64,000 nt of DNA from Ga0077527 sp964433345 (GCA_964433345.1 CAYSQJ010000001.1:310001-374000); one strand, 5' to 3'. Counted from the stretch's first letter, positions 1-9,376 are shown. Notes: generated by a model not told the origin, from the sequence alone. Numbers and translations: made by a program.

Positions 1-1275
1 CTGCGGCGCAAGCCGATCGATGACGCGCAGTTTTCATTCGTGCGTGCGCTGACCGACTCCGCAGCCGGTGTGCTGGAGACGCGCGAACTGATCAGGAAAC
101 AGAAGGATCTGTTCGAGGCTTTCATCCGGATGATCGCCGGTGCTATTGACGCCAAGAGCCCGTACACCGGCGCACATTGTGCACGGGTGCCCGAGCTGAC
201 CAAGATGCTTGCGAACGCGGCTTGCGAGCAGACCAAGGGGCCTTTTGCAGAGTTCAGTCTCGACGAAGAACAGTGGGAGGCCGTGCATGTGACGTCCTGG
301 CTGCACGATTGCGGCAAGGTCACCACGCCTGAATACATTGTCGACAAGGCAACCAAGCTGGAGACGATCTACGACCGCATTCACGAGGTGCGCATGCGTT
401 TCGAGGTGCTCAAATGCCATGCCGAGATCGCCTGTCTGAAGGCGATGGCAGCCGGCGAGCCGGAGGCCGCGGCGCGCGCCAGGCTTGACGACGAACTGCG
501 CCGGCTTGACGACGACTTTGCTTTCGTGGCCTCCTGCAATCATGGCGGCGAAACGATGGATCCGGAGAAAGTGGAGCGCTTGCGCCGGATAGCTGCCCGC
601 ACCTGGGTGCGCACGCTGGATGACCGTCTTGGCGTTTCGCGGGAGGAACGTTTGCGCAAGGAGCGCACGCCGGTGGCGGTGCTGCCGGTCGCGGAAAAAC
701 TGCTGGCCGACAAGCCCGAGCATCGCGTCGAGCGGCCCGCGCAGGAGAAGCTGCCTGCCAACAACAGATGGGGGTTCAGGATGGAGGTGCCGGAACTGCT
801 CTACAACCGTGGCGAGCTTTACAACCTGTCGGTGGCGCGGGGCACGCTGTCGGAGGAGGAGCGCTACAAGATCAACGAGCATATTGTGCAGACGCTGATC
901 ATGCTCGGCCAGCTGCCTTTTCCCCAGCACCTGCGCAGCGTTCCCGAGATCGCCGGCGGCCATCAAGAGAAGATGGACGGCACCGGCTATCCGAAGCGTC
1001 TGACGCGGGAGCAGATGAGCCCGGTGGCGCGGATGATGGCAATTGCCGACATTTTCGAGGCACTGACCGCGGCCGACCGCCCATACAAGAAAGGCAAGCT
1101 GCTTTCAGAGGCAATTGCGATCATGCACAACATGAAGGTCAATCATCATATCGATCCCGACCTGTTCGACCTGTTCCTGCGCTCCGGTGTGTACAGAAAC
1201 TACGCGCAGCGTTTCATGCAGCCTGAACAGATCGACGAAGTGGATATCGGGCAATACCTCGACAAGGCGGCTTGA
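1..1275 (+). CDS. HD-GYP domain protein, probable c-di-GMP phosphodiesterase (5' end outside window)
   Basis: Probably hydrolyses cyclic di-GMP in the cytoplasm. The frame is open from base 1, so the N-terminal part, usually a sensor or receiver domain in this family, is missing; a GTG at 40 is in frame but nothing marks it as a start. The HD motif is seen as WLHDCGKV around visible residue 102. The GYP signature is HQEKMDGTGYP around residues 321-331, followed by ADIFEALTAADRPYK. The second His of the usual HHExxDGxGYP is Gln here, so metal binding may differ from the reference enzymes. The next gene starts 232 bases downstream and looks independently transcribed. Confidence 0.85.
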   Translation: MRRKPIDDAQFSFVRALTDSAAGVLETRELIRKQKDLFEAFIRMIAGAIDAKSPYTGAHCARVPELTKMLANAACEQTKGPFAEFSLDEEQWEAVHVTSWLHDCGKVTTPEYIVDKATKLETIYDRIHEVRMRFEVLKCHAEIACLKAMAAGEPEAAARARLDDELRRLDDDFAFVASCNHGGETMDPEKVERLRRIAARTWVRTLDDRLGVSREERLRKERTPVAVLPVAEKLLADKPEHRVERPAQEKLPANNRWGFRMEVPELLYNRGELYNLSVARGTLSEEERYKINEHIVQTLIMLGQLPFPQHLRSVPEIAGGHQEKMDGTGYPKRLTREQMSPVARMMAIADIFEALTAADRPYKKGKLLSEAIAIMHNMKVNHHIDPDLFDLFLRSGVYRNYAQRFMQPEQIDEVDIGQYLDKAA

Positions 1276-1373
1276 GCGCTCTGATACGGATTCCGATTGA
1301 AATGTGCACGACCTCGCGGGAGATCCTCGCTGAAGCGATCCCTGGAGTCGGGTGGCTTGCTGTCACATGCTGG

Positions 1374-1394
1374 TCCTTGCGGTGATCGCAAGGA
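1374..1394. other. small stem-loop after the HD-GYP gene
   Basis: A perfect 8-base inverted repeat TCCTTGCG / CGCAAGGA with a 5-base loop lies in the 232-base gap. There is no T tract, so a role in termination is only a guess. Confidence 0.3.
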
Positions 1395-1507
1395 TGTTGC
1401 GGTTTACAATCCGCAGCTGACCCGGTCGTGCCGCCGCAGGAGCAAGCTGGATATCAATCGCGGCACGCGCCCCATCCCGTGCAAAATCCGCAATCGAAAG
1501 GCCCACC

Positions 1508-2473
1508 ATGCAATTCAAGCGCCACCTCATGCCGGCACTGCTGGCCGCGCTGCTACCCGTGGCTGCTGCAGCCCAGGGTTATCCCGAAAAGTCCGTGCGC
1601 GTCATCGTGCCTTTTCCTGCAGGCGGCGCTGCCGACATCGTTGCACGCCATTTCACCACGCGCCTGTCGCCGCTGATCGGCCAGCAGGTCATCGTCGACA
1701 ACCGCGGCGGTGCCGGCGGCATGATCGGCGGTGAAGTGGCTTCGCGCGCCACGGCTGACGGCTATACGCTGTTGTTTGCATCATCCAGCGTGTTGTCCAT
1801 CAATCCGCATCTCGGCGCCAAGGCTTCCTATGACGTGCTGACCAGCTTCACGCCCATCGTCAAGATCGGCGATGCGCCGAACGTGATGACGGTGCATCCC
1901 TCGGTGCCGGTCGGCACCGTCAAGGCTTTCATCACTCTGGCGAAATCCAAACCCGGTGCGCTGGCCTATGCCTCCAACGGCACCGGCACGCTGAGCCACC
2001 TTACCGGCGAGCTGTTCTCGCAACGTGCGGGTGTCAGCATGCTGCATGTGCCGTACAAGGGCGGCGCGCCGGCGGTGATCGATACCGTTGCCGGCAACGT
2101 CTCGGTGCTGTTCGCCGCATTCCCCACCGTTTCGGGGCAGGTGCGTGCCGGCCGCCTGAAAGCGCTGGCCGTGACCAGCGCCAAGCGCATTGCCATCGCT
2201 CCGGATCTGCCCGCCGTCGCCGAAACCATCAAGGGCTTCGAATCCAGCCAGTGGTGGGGCCTCTATGGACCGGCGGGTCTCCCCGCGACCGTGGTCGAGC
2301 GGATCAATGCCGCCGGCAACAAGGTGCTCGCCACCGATGACATCAAAAAGGTGCTCGCGCTCGACGGCGCCGCGCCCGCGGGTGGCACGCCGGCGGCACT
2401 GGCCGCGTACCACAAGGCCGATTACGAGAAATGGGGCAAGGTGATCACCACCGGAAAAATCAGGGGCAACTGA
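1508..2473 (+). CDS. Bug/TctC-family tripartite tricarboxylate transporter receptor
   Basis: Periplasmic binding protein of the Bug (TctC) family, which captures carboxylates or related small acids for a TctAB-type carrier. The 321 residues begin with a cleavable signal peptide (hydrophobic residues about 8-22, ending AAAAQ). The family start follows: YPEKSVRVIVPFPAGGAAD, then DNRGGAGG and the HVPYKGGAPA loop near residues 180-190. No tctA or tctB gene is nearby, the usual state for Bug proteins in Burkholderiales. The stop lies one base before the start of the MmgE/PrpD gene, so the two are certainly an operon, and the alpha/beta-hydrolase gene follows. The ligand cannot be predicted from sequence; the neighbours suggest a hydroxylated di- or tricarboxylate. 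Confidence 0.92.
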   Translation: MQFKRHLMPALLAALLPVAAAAQGYPEKSVRVIVPFPAGGAADIVARHFTTRLSPLIGQQVIVDNRGGAGGMIGGEVASRATADGYTLLFASSSVLSINPHLGAKASYDVLTSFTPIVKIGDAPNVMTVHPSVPVGTVKAFITLAKSKPGALAYASNGTGTLSHLTGELFSQRAGVSMLHVPYKGGAPAVIDTVAGNVSVLFAAFPTVSGQVRAGRLKALAVTSAKRIAIAPDLPAVAETIKGFESSQWWGLYGPAGLPATVVERINAAGNKVLATDDIKKVLALDGAAPAGGTPAALAAYHKADYEKWGKVITTGKIRGN

Positions 2474-2474
2474 T

Positions 2475-3884
2475 ATGGCGGAGAACGTCGCACCGGGTGC
2501 AACCCGTCAGTTCGCCGGGTTTGCCGCCGGACTCAAGTACGCGAGCCTCCCGCCCGAAGTCCGCGAAGTCCTGACCGTATTCCTGCTCGATTACCTGCGC
2601 GTCGCCTCGCTTGGCCAGCGCATGCCCTGGAGCGCATGGGCGACGCGGCTCGCACGCGAGCTGGGCGGCAATGGCCAAGCCACGCTGTTGTTCGGCAGCG
2701 AACGCAGCGATCCCGAGCGCGCGACTTTCGTCAATGCCACGTACTCCGGCAGCATCGATGCCGATGACGTTCATGTGGGATCGATGCTGCACCCGGGCTG
2801 CGTGGTCATCTCGGCGGCATTGGCTATAGGCGAGGCCCGCAACCAGCCCGGCGAGCGCATTCTTGCCGCGATTGCCGCCGGTTACGAGAACATGATCCGC
2901 ATCGGGCTCTCCATACAGCCTTCGCATTTCCGCCGCGGTTTCCAGAGCACGGCGACCTGCGGCGGTTTCGGCGCGGCAACCGCTGCGGCCTGCCTGCTGT
3001 TTACGGACGGTAACCGGGCCGAACGCATCGCCGAGTCCCTGGGACTGGTCGCCTCGTTCAGCGGTGGCCTGACGCAGTTTTATCACTCGGGCTCCACCGT
3101 CAAGCGCATCCATGCCGCGCATGCGGCAGGGGAAGGCGTGCACGCGGCACTGCTCGCCGAAGCCGGGTTTTCGGGGCCGGCGGACATCCTCGAAGGCAAG
3201 GACGGTTTCGCGCGGGCTTATGCCGATGGCCACGATTTCGATAAGGGCCTCGCCGGCATCGGCAAACAGTGGCGTCTGCTCGAAACCGCGATCAAGCCGC
3301 ATGCCACCAGCGCGCGCGTGCTCTCGGCGATCGAGGCGACCGCCGAGCTTTGCCGCGAACATGGGCTCACCGCCGCCGACATCCGCTCGGTCCGCGTCGG
3401 CATTCCGAAGATCATCCAGGGCCGGTTGACCGTCGGCGAGCCGAAGGATGTGCAGGCCGGACAGATGAGCCTGCCTTTCTGCATGGCGATGGTCCTGCGC
3501 ATGGGCAAGGACGCCGCGCCGGGCTTCACCATCAACATCGACGATTTCGAGACCGCGCTGGCTGATCCTGAGACGATGGCGATTTCAAAAGCCATCGACT
3601 GCGCGCTGGATGACGATGCCGAACGCGTCAGTACCGAGCAGTCGGTTGGCGCCAAGGTCACGTTCACGCTCAAGTCCGGCAAGACTGTCGAGAAATTCGT
3701 CGAAGCGCCCAAAGGCAGCGCGTCGCGGCCGTTCACGCTCGATGACCATGTTGCGCGTTTCCGTGCCGAGATGCTCTGCCGTTTTGACGAGGCGCAGGTG
3801 GATGCACTGGTCGAGGAAGTCAAAAACCTTGCCCGGTCCCGCAATCTTGACCGCCTGATGCATCTCCTGGCCGGTCGCAGCTGA
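2475..3884 (+). CDS. MmgE/PrpD family protein
   Basis: Member of the MmgE/PrpD fold, which includes 2-methylcitrate dehydratase, cis-aconitate decarboxylase and many uncharacterised catabolic enzymes. It has 469 residues, the usual length. Family motifs are DADDVHVGSMLHPG at about residues 95-108, the glycine-rich FRRGFQSTATCGGFGAA at about 153-169, and YHSGSTVKRIHAAHAA at about 203-218. It starts one base after the tctC stop and is followed 16 bases later by the hydrolase gene. Substrate is unknown. The paralogue at 14937-16358 also sits next to a tctC gene, which argues for a shared catabolic role rather than the methylcitrate cycle; no prpB or prpC is seen here. Confidence 0.88.
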   Translation: MAENVAPGATRQFAGFAAGLKYASLPPEVREVLTVFLLDYLRVASLGQRMPWSAWATRLARELGGNGQATLLFGSERSDPERATFVNATYSGSIDADDVHVGSMLHPGCVVISAALAIGEARNQPGERILAAIAAGYENMIRIGLSIQPSHFRRGFQSTATCGGFGAATAAACLLFTDGNRAERIAESLGLVASFSGGLTQFYHSGSTVKRIHAAHAAGEGVHAALLAEAGFSGPADILEGKDGFARAYADGHDFDKGLAGIGKQWRLLETAIKPHATSARVLSAIEATAELCREHGLTAADIRSVRVGIPKIIQGRLTVGEPKDVQAGQMSLPFCMAMVLRMGKDAAPGFTINIDDFETALADPETMAISKAIDCALDDDAERVSTEQSVGAKVTFTLKSGKTVEKFVEAPKGSASRPFTLDDHVARFRAEMLCRFDEAQVDALVEEVKNLARSRNLDRLMHLLAGRS

Positions 3885-3900
3885 ACGAAGGCCCTGAACC

Positions 3901-4713
3901 ATGCCCGTGCTGAAGCTTGCAGACTGCGAACTCTTCTACCGCGTCGACGATTTCACCGACCCGTGGACCACGCCGGAAACCGTGCTGATGCTCCACGGCA
4001 ATGCGGAGAGCAGCCTGTCTTGGTATGCCTGGGTGCCGGTGCTGGCGCGGCATCTCCGCGTGGTGCGCCCCGACATGCGCGGTTACGGGCAGTCAACGCC
4101 GATGCCGCGCGACCACCAGTGGACCTTTGACCGGCTGATCGACGATTACTGCCGGCTGATGGACCATCTCGGCATCGAGCGTTTCCACCTCGTCGCCGCC
4201 AAGATCGGCGGCACCGTCGCCCGGGTTTTTGCCGCGCGCCGCCCGGAGCGCCTGCTGTCGCTGACCGTCGTCGGCACGCCGCAGGCGAAACGCCCCGGCG
4301 CCGAGCAGATTCCCGCGCTGATCGAGGAATACGAAACCAAGGGCGCCGAACACTGGGCGCGCCGCACGATGGACGGCCGCCTCGGCGAGCACTTTCCGGC
4401 CGAAGGTGTCGAGTGGTGGACCAAGTTCATGGGCCGCGCCCCCGTGTCTTCGCTGATCGGTTTCAACCGCGGCATCAACTACGCCGACATCAGCGCCGAA
4501 CTGCCGAAGATCAAATGCCCGACGCTGGTCATCACCACCGAGGAAAGCGGGCTGGGCACGGTCGAGCGCACCCGCGAATGGCAGCAGCAGATCCCCGATT
4601 CGCGGCTGCTTGTGCTGCCGGGCAAGTCGTACCATGTCGCGGCGAGCGATGCCGAGGATTGCGCCCGGGAGACTTTGGCGTTCATCCGCGAGTCTGCGAA
4701 AAGACGCCAGTGA
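3901..4713 (+). CDS. alpha/beta-hydrolase fold protein with Lys at the nucleophile position
   Basis: A 270-residue alpha/beta-hydrolase-fold protein, third gene of the tctC-prpD cassette. Early fold motifs are intact: VLMLHGNAES (oxyanion region, about 28-37) and RPDMRGYGQSTPMP (about 56-69). At the nucleophile elbow, where the family has G-x-S-x-G, this protein reads LVAAKIGGT, so Lys101 takes the place of the catalytic Ser. The His-containing loop SYHVAASD (His245) is kept, but the usual acid region reads TTEESGLG and has no clear Asp. Simple esterase or hydrolase activity is therefore unlikely. Its paralogue at 12961-13782 carries the same replacement, so this is not a sequencing error. 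True catalytic role is unknown. Confidence 0.85.
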   Translation: MPVLKLADCELFYRVDDFTDPWTTPETVLMLHGNAESSLSWYAWVPVLARHLRVVRPDMRGYGQSTPMPRDHQWTFDRLIDDYCRLMDHLGIERFHLVAAKIGGTVARVFAARRPERLLSLTVVGTPQAKRPGAEQIPALIEEYETKGAEHWARRTMDGRLGEHFPAEGVEWWTKFMGRAPVSSLIGFNRGINYADISAELPKIKCPTLVITTEESGLGTVERTREWQQQIPDSRLLVLPGKSYHVAASDAEDCARETLAFIRESAKRRQ

Positions 4714-4945
4714 CAACAAGGCAGCCTGCAAATGGATCGCTGTGTGCAACGGCCTGAGAACTGAGAAATTTTCAGCAGTGAAGCTTCAGCGCGACCATGA
4801 CCCGGTCATAACTGATTGATTGCCCGGCACTTCCGCTGTAGCCCCGGAAATTCGGGCAAATCCGTAGTTCTTTCTTCCGATTGCCCTTTTGCCGATTCGC
4901 GATTAGGGTTACGCCCTCGCACACGGTCGGGCCTGGGGGAGGGCC

Positions 4946-6235
4946 ATGAAACCAGAGTTGCGCTTGCTGATTGTCGAAACCTCGGCGACTGATGCCGACA
5001 GCCTGCTGCAGGCCTTGCGCAGTCAGGGATTCGAGGCTTCGGCGGCGGTCGTGTCCACAGCCGCGGCAATGCGCGAGGCGCTGGCCGCAGCGGACTGCAA
5101 GGCCATCATCTGCTGTCATCCGGTTGCCGCCTGTCCGGCTGCGACGGCACTGGCGCTGGCGCAGGAACTGCGTCCGGACCTGCCTTTCATTGTTGTCGCG
5201 CGCGAATCCAACCTCGATCTGGCCGTTGGACTGATGAAACTCGGTGCGCACGACTACCTGCCTGCAGATGAGCTGCTGCGTCTGGGTCCTGCGCTCGAGC
5301 GTGAACTGCGCGATGCCGCCGTGCGGCGGCGCCACAAACTCATCGAGAACCGGCTGCACGAAAGCCACGAGCTGTTCCGCGCGATCGTGGAGAACGTCGG
5401 CGACCTCGTCGCCGTGCTCGACACCGAGGGCCGGCGGGTCTACAACAGCCCCTCGTACCGGCCGCTGTTCAACGAGCGCGACATCAGCCGCGGCAGCAAC
5501 TCCTTCGCCGAGATTCATCCCGAGGACCGCGAGCGCATCCGCGCGATTTTCCGGCGCACGGTGGAGACCGGCATCGGCGAATGCGCCGAGTTCCGCTTCG
5601 TGCTGAAGGACGGCAGCATCCGCTTCATGGAGTCCGATGGCCGCGCGATCCGCGATGCCGACGGCAGGGTGTCCAAGGTGGTCGTGGTTTCGCGCGACAT
5701 CACCGAGCAGAAGCGCCTCGAGGCCGAGCTGCGCGAGATGGCTGCCACCGACATGCTCACCGGCCTGCCCAACCGCCGCCATTTCCTTGCCCAGCTCGAT
5801 CAGGAATGCGCCCGCGTGCACCGCGACGGCGAACACAGTGCCTCGGTGCTGATGATCGACATCGACCATTTCAAGAATGTCAACGACAGCCGCGGCCATG
5901 TCGCCGGCGACCAGGTGCTGCGCCATCTTGCTGCCGCGATGCGTCAGGAACTGCGCCGCGTCGACACCCTCGGCCGCCTCGGCGGCGAGGAGTTCGCAAT
6001 CATCCTGCCCGGCGCCGGGCTCGCCGATGCCGAGCTTTTCGCGGACCGGCTGCGTCGCAAGGTTTCGGAATCGGCGGCGACCCACGAAGGCTGCGAGTTG
6101 CCGGTGACCATCAGCATCGGTGTCAGCGAGATCCGCGCTGCCGATGCCGGCGCCGAGGACGTGCTCGGCCGCGCCGACCGCGCGCTCTATCGCGCCAAGG
6201 AAAGCGGCCGCAATCGGGTGATCGTCGAAGCCTGA
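4946..6235 (+). CDS. diguanylate cyclase with pseudo-receiver, PAS and GGDEF domains
   Basis: Makes cyclic di-GMP. Domain order in 429 residues: receiver-like domain (about 5-115), PAS with PAC (about 140-258, ending VVSRDITEQKRLEAEL), and GGDEF (about 265-429). The active-site motif is GGEEF at 346-350, and an inhibitory I-site RxxD is present at 337-340 (RRVD). In the receiver domain the strand that normally ends in the phospho-accepting Asp reads AIICCHP, with no Asp, so it is unlikely to be phosphorylated in the standard way. The start ATG has a strong GGGGGAGGG upstream. Opposite in function to the HD-GYP gene at the window start. Confidence 0.9.
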   Translation: MKPELRLLIVETSATDADSLLQALRSQGFEASAAVVSTAAAMREALAAADCKAIICCHPVAACPAATALALAQELRPDLPFIVVARESNLDLAVGLMKLGAHDYLPADELLRLGPALERELRDAAVRRRHKLIENRLHESHELFRAIVENVGDLVAVLDTEGRRVYNSPSYRPLFNERDISRGSNSFAEIHPEDRERIRAIFRRTVETGIGECAEFRFVLKDGSIRFMESDGRAIRDADGRVSKVVVVSRDITEQKRLEAELREMAATDMLTGLPNRRHFLAQLDQECARVHRDGEHSASVLMIDIDHFKNVNDSRGHVAGDQVLRHLAAAMRQELRRVDTLGRLGGEEFAIILPGAGLADAELFADRLRRKVSESAATHEGCELPVTISIGVSEIRAADAGAEDVLGRADRALYRAKESGRNRVIVEA

Positions 6236-6257
6236 ATACCGCGGGCATGCAAGGGCT

Positions 6258-7097
6258 TCAGCCCCTGCGTTTCATTCCCAACAGTCCATCGCCATTCGCG
6301 GTTACATCGAAACCGGCGCGCTGCAGCCGTTTCGTCACCTCCGCCGGCAGGTCGCGCCCGGAGCTGAGCTTGTTCGGCGTACCGGTGTAATGGAACAGCC
6401 GGCCGCGGCGTTTCAGCACCCGCGAAAGCTGGTCGTAGAAGGCCTGCGAATACAGCTCGCCGGCGATTCCGAAACGCGGCGGGTCGTGCAGCACGGCATC
6501 GAAGGACGCATCGGGCAGAGCCTTGATGGCCTCCGCGATGTCGCCATGCGTCAGCGTTAGCCGCGGGTCGGGCTGCGGCGACCAGGGATTGAGGCTGCGC
6601 AGCCAGATCACGTCCCGATTCTTCTCGAAGGACATGATCTGCCGCGCGCCGCCGGCGAGGCAGGCCGCCGCGAAATAGCCGAGTCCGCCGCAACAGTCGA
6701 GGATGGTCTTGCCGCGCGGCGCGATCAGGCCCACCTTGCGCTCCGCATCCGCATAAGGCGAGACCTGCGCCGTCGGCAGCATCTTGATGCCGTCGATCTC
6801 GAAAGTCGGCGGCCCCCATGAGGTCGGCACCAGCTTGATCAGCGAACCGGAGAATCGCTGCACCGCTTCCCAGTCCGTGCCGGTCCAGTGGTAAATCGTG
6901 CGTTCGCGGCAGTCGTCGATGAAGGGATAGTCGATGCCCTGCCAGGACCAGCCGCCGGCATCCACCGTGACCGTGGTCCGCGTGCGGCCGAGGTCGAGCG
7001 AACATTCAAGAGTCGCCTTGCCGGCGTCCGCGGCTGCGCGCAGCGCATCGCGCATGGTGTGCTGTACTTCGGAGGTGAGCAGCGGTCCGGGCATCAC
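6258..7097 (-). CDS. class I SAM-dependent methyltransferase (rRNA-type DPPRFG motif)
   Basis: A 279-residue protein with a Rossmann methyltransferase domain in its second half. The SAM-binding motif I is ILDCCGGLGYFAA at about 131-143, an acidic motif II follows (MSFEKNRD), and motif IV reads HDPPRFG, similar to RsmC- or COG2521-like enzymes that modify bases. The N-terminal 120 residues form a separate domain of unknown role. It is transcribed convergently with the GGDEF gene (22-base gap) and divergently from the hydroxyacid dehydrogenase gene. Substrate cannot be assigned from sequence alone. Confidence 0.75.
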   Translation of the reverse strand: MMPGPLLTSEVQHTMRDALRAAADAGKATLECSLDLGRTRTTVTVDAGGWSWQGIDYPFIDDCRERTIYHWTGTDWEAVQRFSGSLIKLVPTSWGPPTFEIDGIKMLPTAQVSPYADAERKVGLIAPRGKTILDCCGGLGYFAAACLAGGARQIMSFEKNRDVIWLRSLNPWSPQPDPRLTLTHGDIAEAIKALPDASFDAVLHDPPRFGIAGELYSQAFYDQLSRVLKRRGRLFHYTGTPNKLSSGRDLPAEVTKRLQRAGFDVTANGDGLLGMKRRG

Positions 7098-7241
7098 AGG
7101 GGAATCGGGCAGGGGTGGGCGATTCTCGCAGATCGCAGGCGGCTGCGTGCGGATTCGGCCGGCATTGTCGCCGGGTTCTGTTCATCGCCGGCAAAGCAGG
7201 CGAGAATCGGCTCACATCCCAACCCTCCGGAAGCCCGAACC

Positions 7242-8195
7242 ATGAACAAACCTGTCTGCCTGCTGTGGGTCGATGAAGTCCCCGCCTATGAACAGGCCCT
7301 CGCCGACGCCGACCTCGCCGACCGCCTCGAACTGCATTTCGTCAAAACCGCGGACAAGCTGCCGGAAGACCTGCTGCCGCGCGTCGAAATCCTCGTCGGT
7401 CGCAAGCACGGCGGGCTGCTGGCACGCATGCCGAAGCTGCGCTGGATCCAGACCGTGACCGCGGGTGTCGAGTCCTGGATCGGGGCGCCGGGCCTGCGCG
7501 ACGATGTCGCGCTGTGCAATGCGCGCGGTTCGCACCGCCACTCGATGTCCGAAAACATCCTCGGCGCGCTGTTCCACCTGACCAAGCCCTACATGGCGAT
7601 TGCGCTCGACCAGAAGCAGAGCCGCTGGCACAAGCGCCAGTCGCCGCTGCTCGCCGGCCAGACCCTGGGCATCTTGGGCCTCGGCGCGATCGGCCAGGAG
7701 CTTGCGCAGAAAGCCGCGGCGCTGGAGATGCGCGTGATCGGCACCAAGCGTTCACCGGAGCCGATCGAGGGCGTGGAAGAGGTCTACGGCAGCGATGAGT
7801 CGGAAGACGTGCTGCGCCAGTCGGATTTCGTGGTGATGCTGATGCCGGCCACCGCCGAGACCGACAACTTCATCAACGCCGAACGCCTGAAGCTGATGAA
7901 GCCCACGGCCTGGCTGATCAACTTCGCGCGCGGCAGCCAGATCGTCGACGCCGACCTGATCGCCGCGGTGAAAGCGAAAACCATCGCCGGCGCGGTGCTC
8001 GACGTTTTCCGCGAGGAGCCGCTGCCGCAATCGCATCCCTTCTGGACCACGGAAAACATCCTGGTGCTGCCGCACATCGGCGGCGGTTATGCCGGGCGCG
8101 CCGCGGCGGTGGCCGAAATCTTTGCCGAGAATGCGCGCTGCGATCTTGAAGGCGAAGCCTTCTCGACCGGCGTTGACCGGGAGCTGGGTTACTAA
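7242..8195 (+). CDS. D-2-hydroxyacid dehydrogenase family protein
   Basis: NAD(P)-dependent D-isomer-specific 2-hydroxyacid dehydrogenase, 317 residues. The nucleotide-binding motif is LGILGLGAIGQELAQ in the middle of the protein. The three catalytic positions are recognisable: Arg in NFARGSQIVD, Glu in DVFREEPLP, and His in VLPHIGGG. I chose the ATG at 7242 because the protein then has normal family length; the frame is open 350 bases further upstream but that part reads as noise against the divergent methyltransferase gene. Likely substrates are glyoxylate, hydroxypyruvate or phenylpyruvate-type acids, not resolvable here. Confidence 0.88.
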   Translation: MNKPVCLLWVDEVPAYEQALADADLADRLELHFVKTADKLPEDLLPRVEILVGRKHGGLLARMPKLRWIQTVTAGVESWIGAPGLRDDVALCNARGSHRHSMSENILGALFHLTKPYMAIALDQKQSRWHKRQSPLLAGQTLGILGLGAIGQELAQKAAALEMRVIGTKRSPEPIEGVEEVYGSDESEDVLRQSDFVVMLMPATAETDNFINAERLKLMKPTAWLINFARGSQIVDADLIAAVKAKTIAGAVLDVFREEPLPQSHPFWTTENILVLPHIGGGYAGRAAAVAEIFAENARCDLEGEAFSTGVDRELGY

Positions 8196-8207
8196 CCTTG
8201 CGTCAAT

Positions 8208-8237
8208 CCCTTTCCCCTTCGATTGGTGGGGAAAGGG
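8208..8237. repeat. REP-like palindrome, CCCTTTCCCC type
   Basis: Perfect 10-base stem CCCTTTCCCC / GGGGAAAGGG around a 10-base loop, followed by TTGGGG. It is a diverged member of the intergenic palindrome family seen better preserved at 19992-20017 and 42926-42952. It lies between convergent genes and may also stop transcription. Confidence 0.6.
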
Positions 8238-8302
8238 TTGGGGTCAAGGGAACACTTGGAGCGGAGCAGAGGGGTTGCGAGGACTTGTCCTGTGCCCCGC
8301 CT

Positions 8303-9277
8303 TCACCCCTCCGCCACCAGCAGCGTCCCCCGCCGCAAGCCGCGCACTGTCTGCAGAACCAGCCAGGCAATCACCAACGTCGTCAGCGCCAGCAGCGGTA
8401 CCGCGAGAAAGGCAAAGGGCTGTCCCGTCGGCGCGAGGCGCAGGGTGAGTCCCGCGAAGGCTGCCAGCGGAAAGCTCAGCGCCCACCAGGCGACCGAGAA
8501 GGGCTGCGCCAGCATGGTTCGCAGCACGCTCGCCGCCCACAGCAGGAAAAACAGCGCGATGCCCCAGCAGGCTTGCGACCACGCGGGCCCCGCGCCCAGC
8601 GGCAGCAGCGCGCTGCCGATCACCGCCGGCGGCGCGACAGTGATGAAGACCGAAGGCAGCAGGCGTTCCGGCCACAGGCCCTGCACGCCGATGCGTACCA
8701 GGATCAGCGCCAGCACCACCGGCCACAGGAAGGCGCCGAGGCCGAACTGCGCGACCGCCAGCGCCGGCTCGCCCAGCGCGACGCCAGCGAGCGGCGCCAG
8801 CACATTGCCCACCACCGGGATGATCAGCACCGGCGTGATGCCCGGCCACTGAAATCCGCCGGGCACATTGCCGCGCGTCCAGCGCGACAGCACCCACAGC
8901 GTCACCGCGAACTGCAACGCGCAGCCGAGCAGCCACAGCACCAGCCAGGGCACCGCGGCGCCGAACAGTGCCGCGCCCAGTGTTGCCAGCAGGATCAGCG
9001 ATACCGGCAGCGCCGCGAGAAAAGCGTGGCGCACCGGATGACCGAGATCCGCGGACAGCGCCTCGGGATGCAGCTGCTCGCGGCGGATGTTCAGGACCAG
9101 CAGCGCGGCGAAGGCCAGCAGCGCCAGCGCACCCACGCCCAGCGCGACCCATCGCGCCGCGATGCCCATCTGCGGCACCGCCGCCGTCCAGGCCAGTGCA
9201 AGGCCGGAGAGACCCATCACGGTGGCGAACCACTGCGGGCCGAGGAATTTCAGTGGGGTGGGTGATTCGGTGGTCAT
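8303..9277 (-). CDS. SLAC1/TDT-family membrane transporter (TehA-like)
   Basis: Integral inner-membrane protein of the tellurite-resistance/dicarboxylate transporter (TDT, SLAC1) family, which conducts small anions or exports sulfite or C4-dicarboxylates. The 324 residues contain about ten hydrophobic segments starting at FLGPQWFATVMGLSGLALA, and the conserved FQWPGITPVLIIPVVGN and GLGAFLWPVVLALIL stretches typical of the family. It ends convergently with the dehydrogenase gene. No partner is needed for transport. Which anion it carries is not visible; tellurite resistance should not be assumed from the family name. Confidence 0.8.
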   Translation of the reverse strand: MTTESPTPLKFLGPQWFATVMGLSGLALAWTAAVPQMGIAARWVALGVGALALLAFAALLVLNIRREQLHPEALSADLGHPVRHAFLAALPVSLILLATLGAALFGAAVPWLVLWLLGCALQFAVTLWVLSRWTRGNVPGGFQWPGITPVLIIPVVGNVLAPLAGVALGEPALAVAQFGLGAFLWPVVLALILVRIGVQGLWPERLLPSVFITVAPPAVIGSALLPLGAGPAWSQACWGIALFFLLWAASVLRTMLAQPFSVAWWALSFPLAAFAGLTLRLAPTGQPFAFLAVPLLALTTLVIAWLVLQTVRGLRRGTLLVAEG

Positions 9278-9376
9278 GGTTAAACTCAGGTCATCACGGT
9301 GGACCCTACGGAAGATAGAGGCTTGCTACTTGCGCGGCAAGGACGGTATAGCCGCGCCCTGAAAGAGTCTTGGTCA

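Noticed and set aside
2460..3362. 300-codon minus-strand frame opposite the MmgE/PrpD gene
   Set aside because: Antisense shadow caused by high GC; the plus-strand protein has clear family motifs over the same bases.
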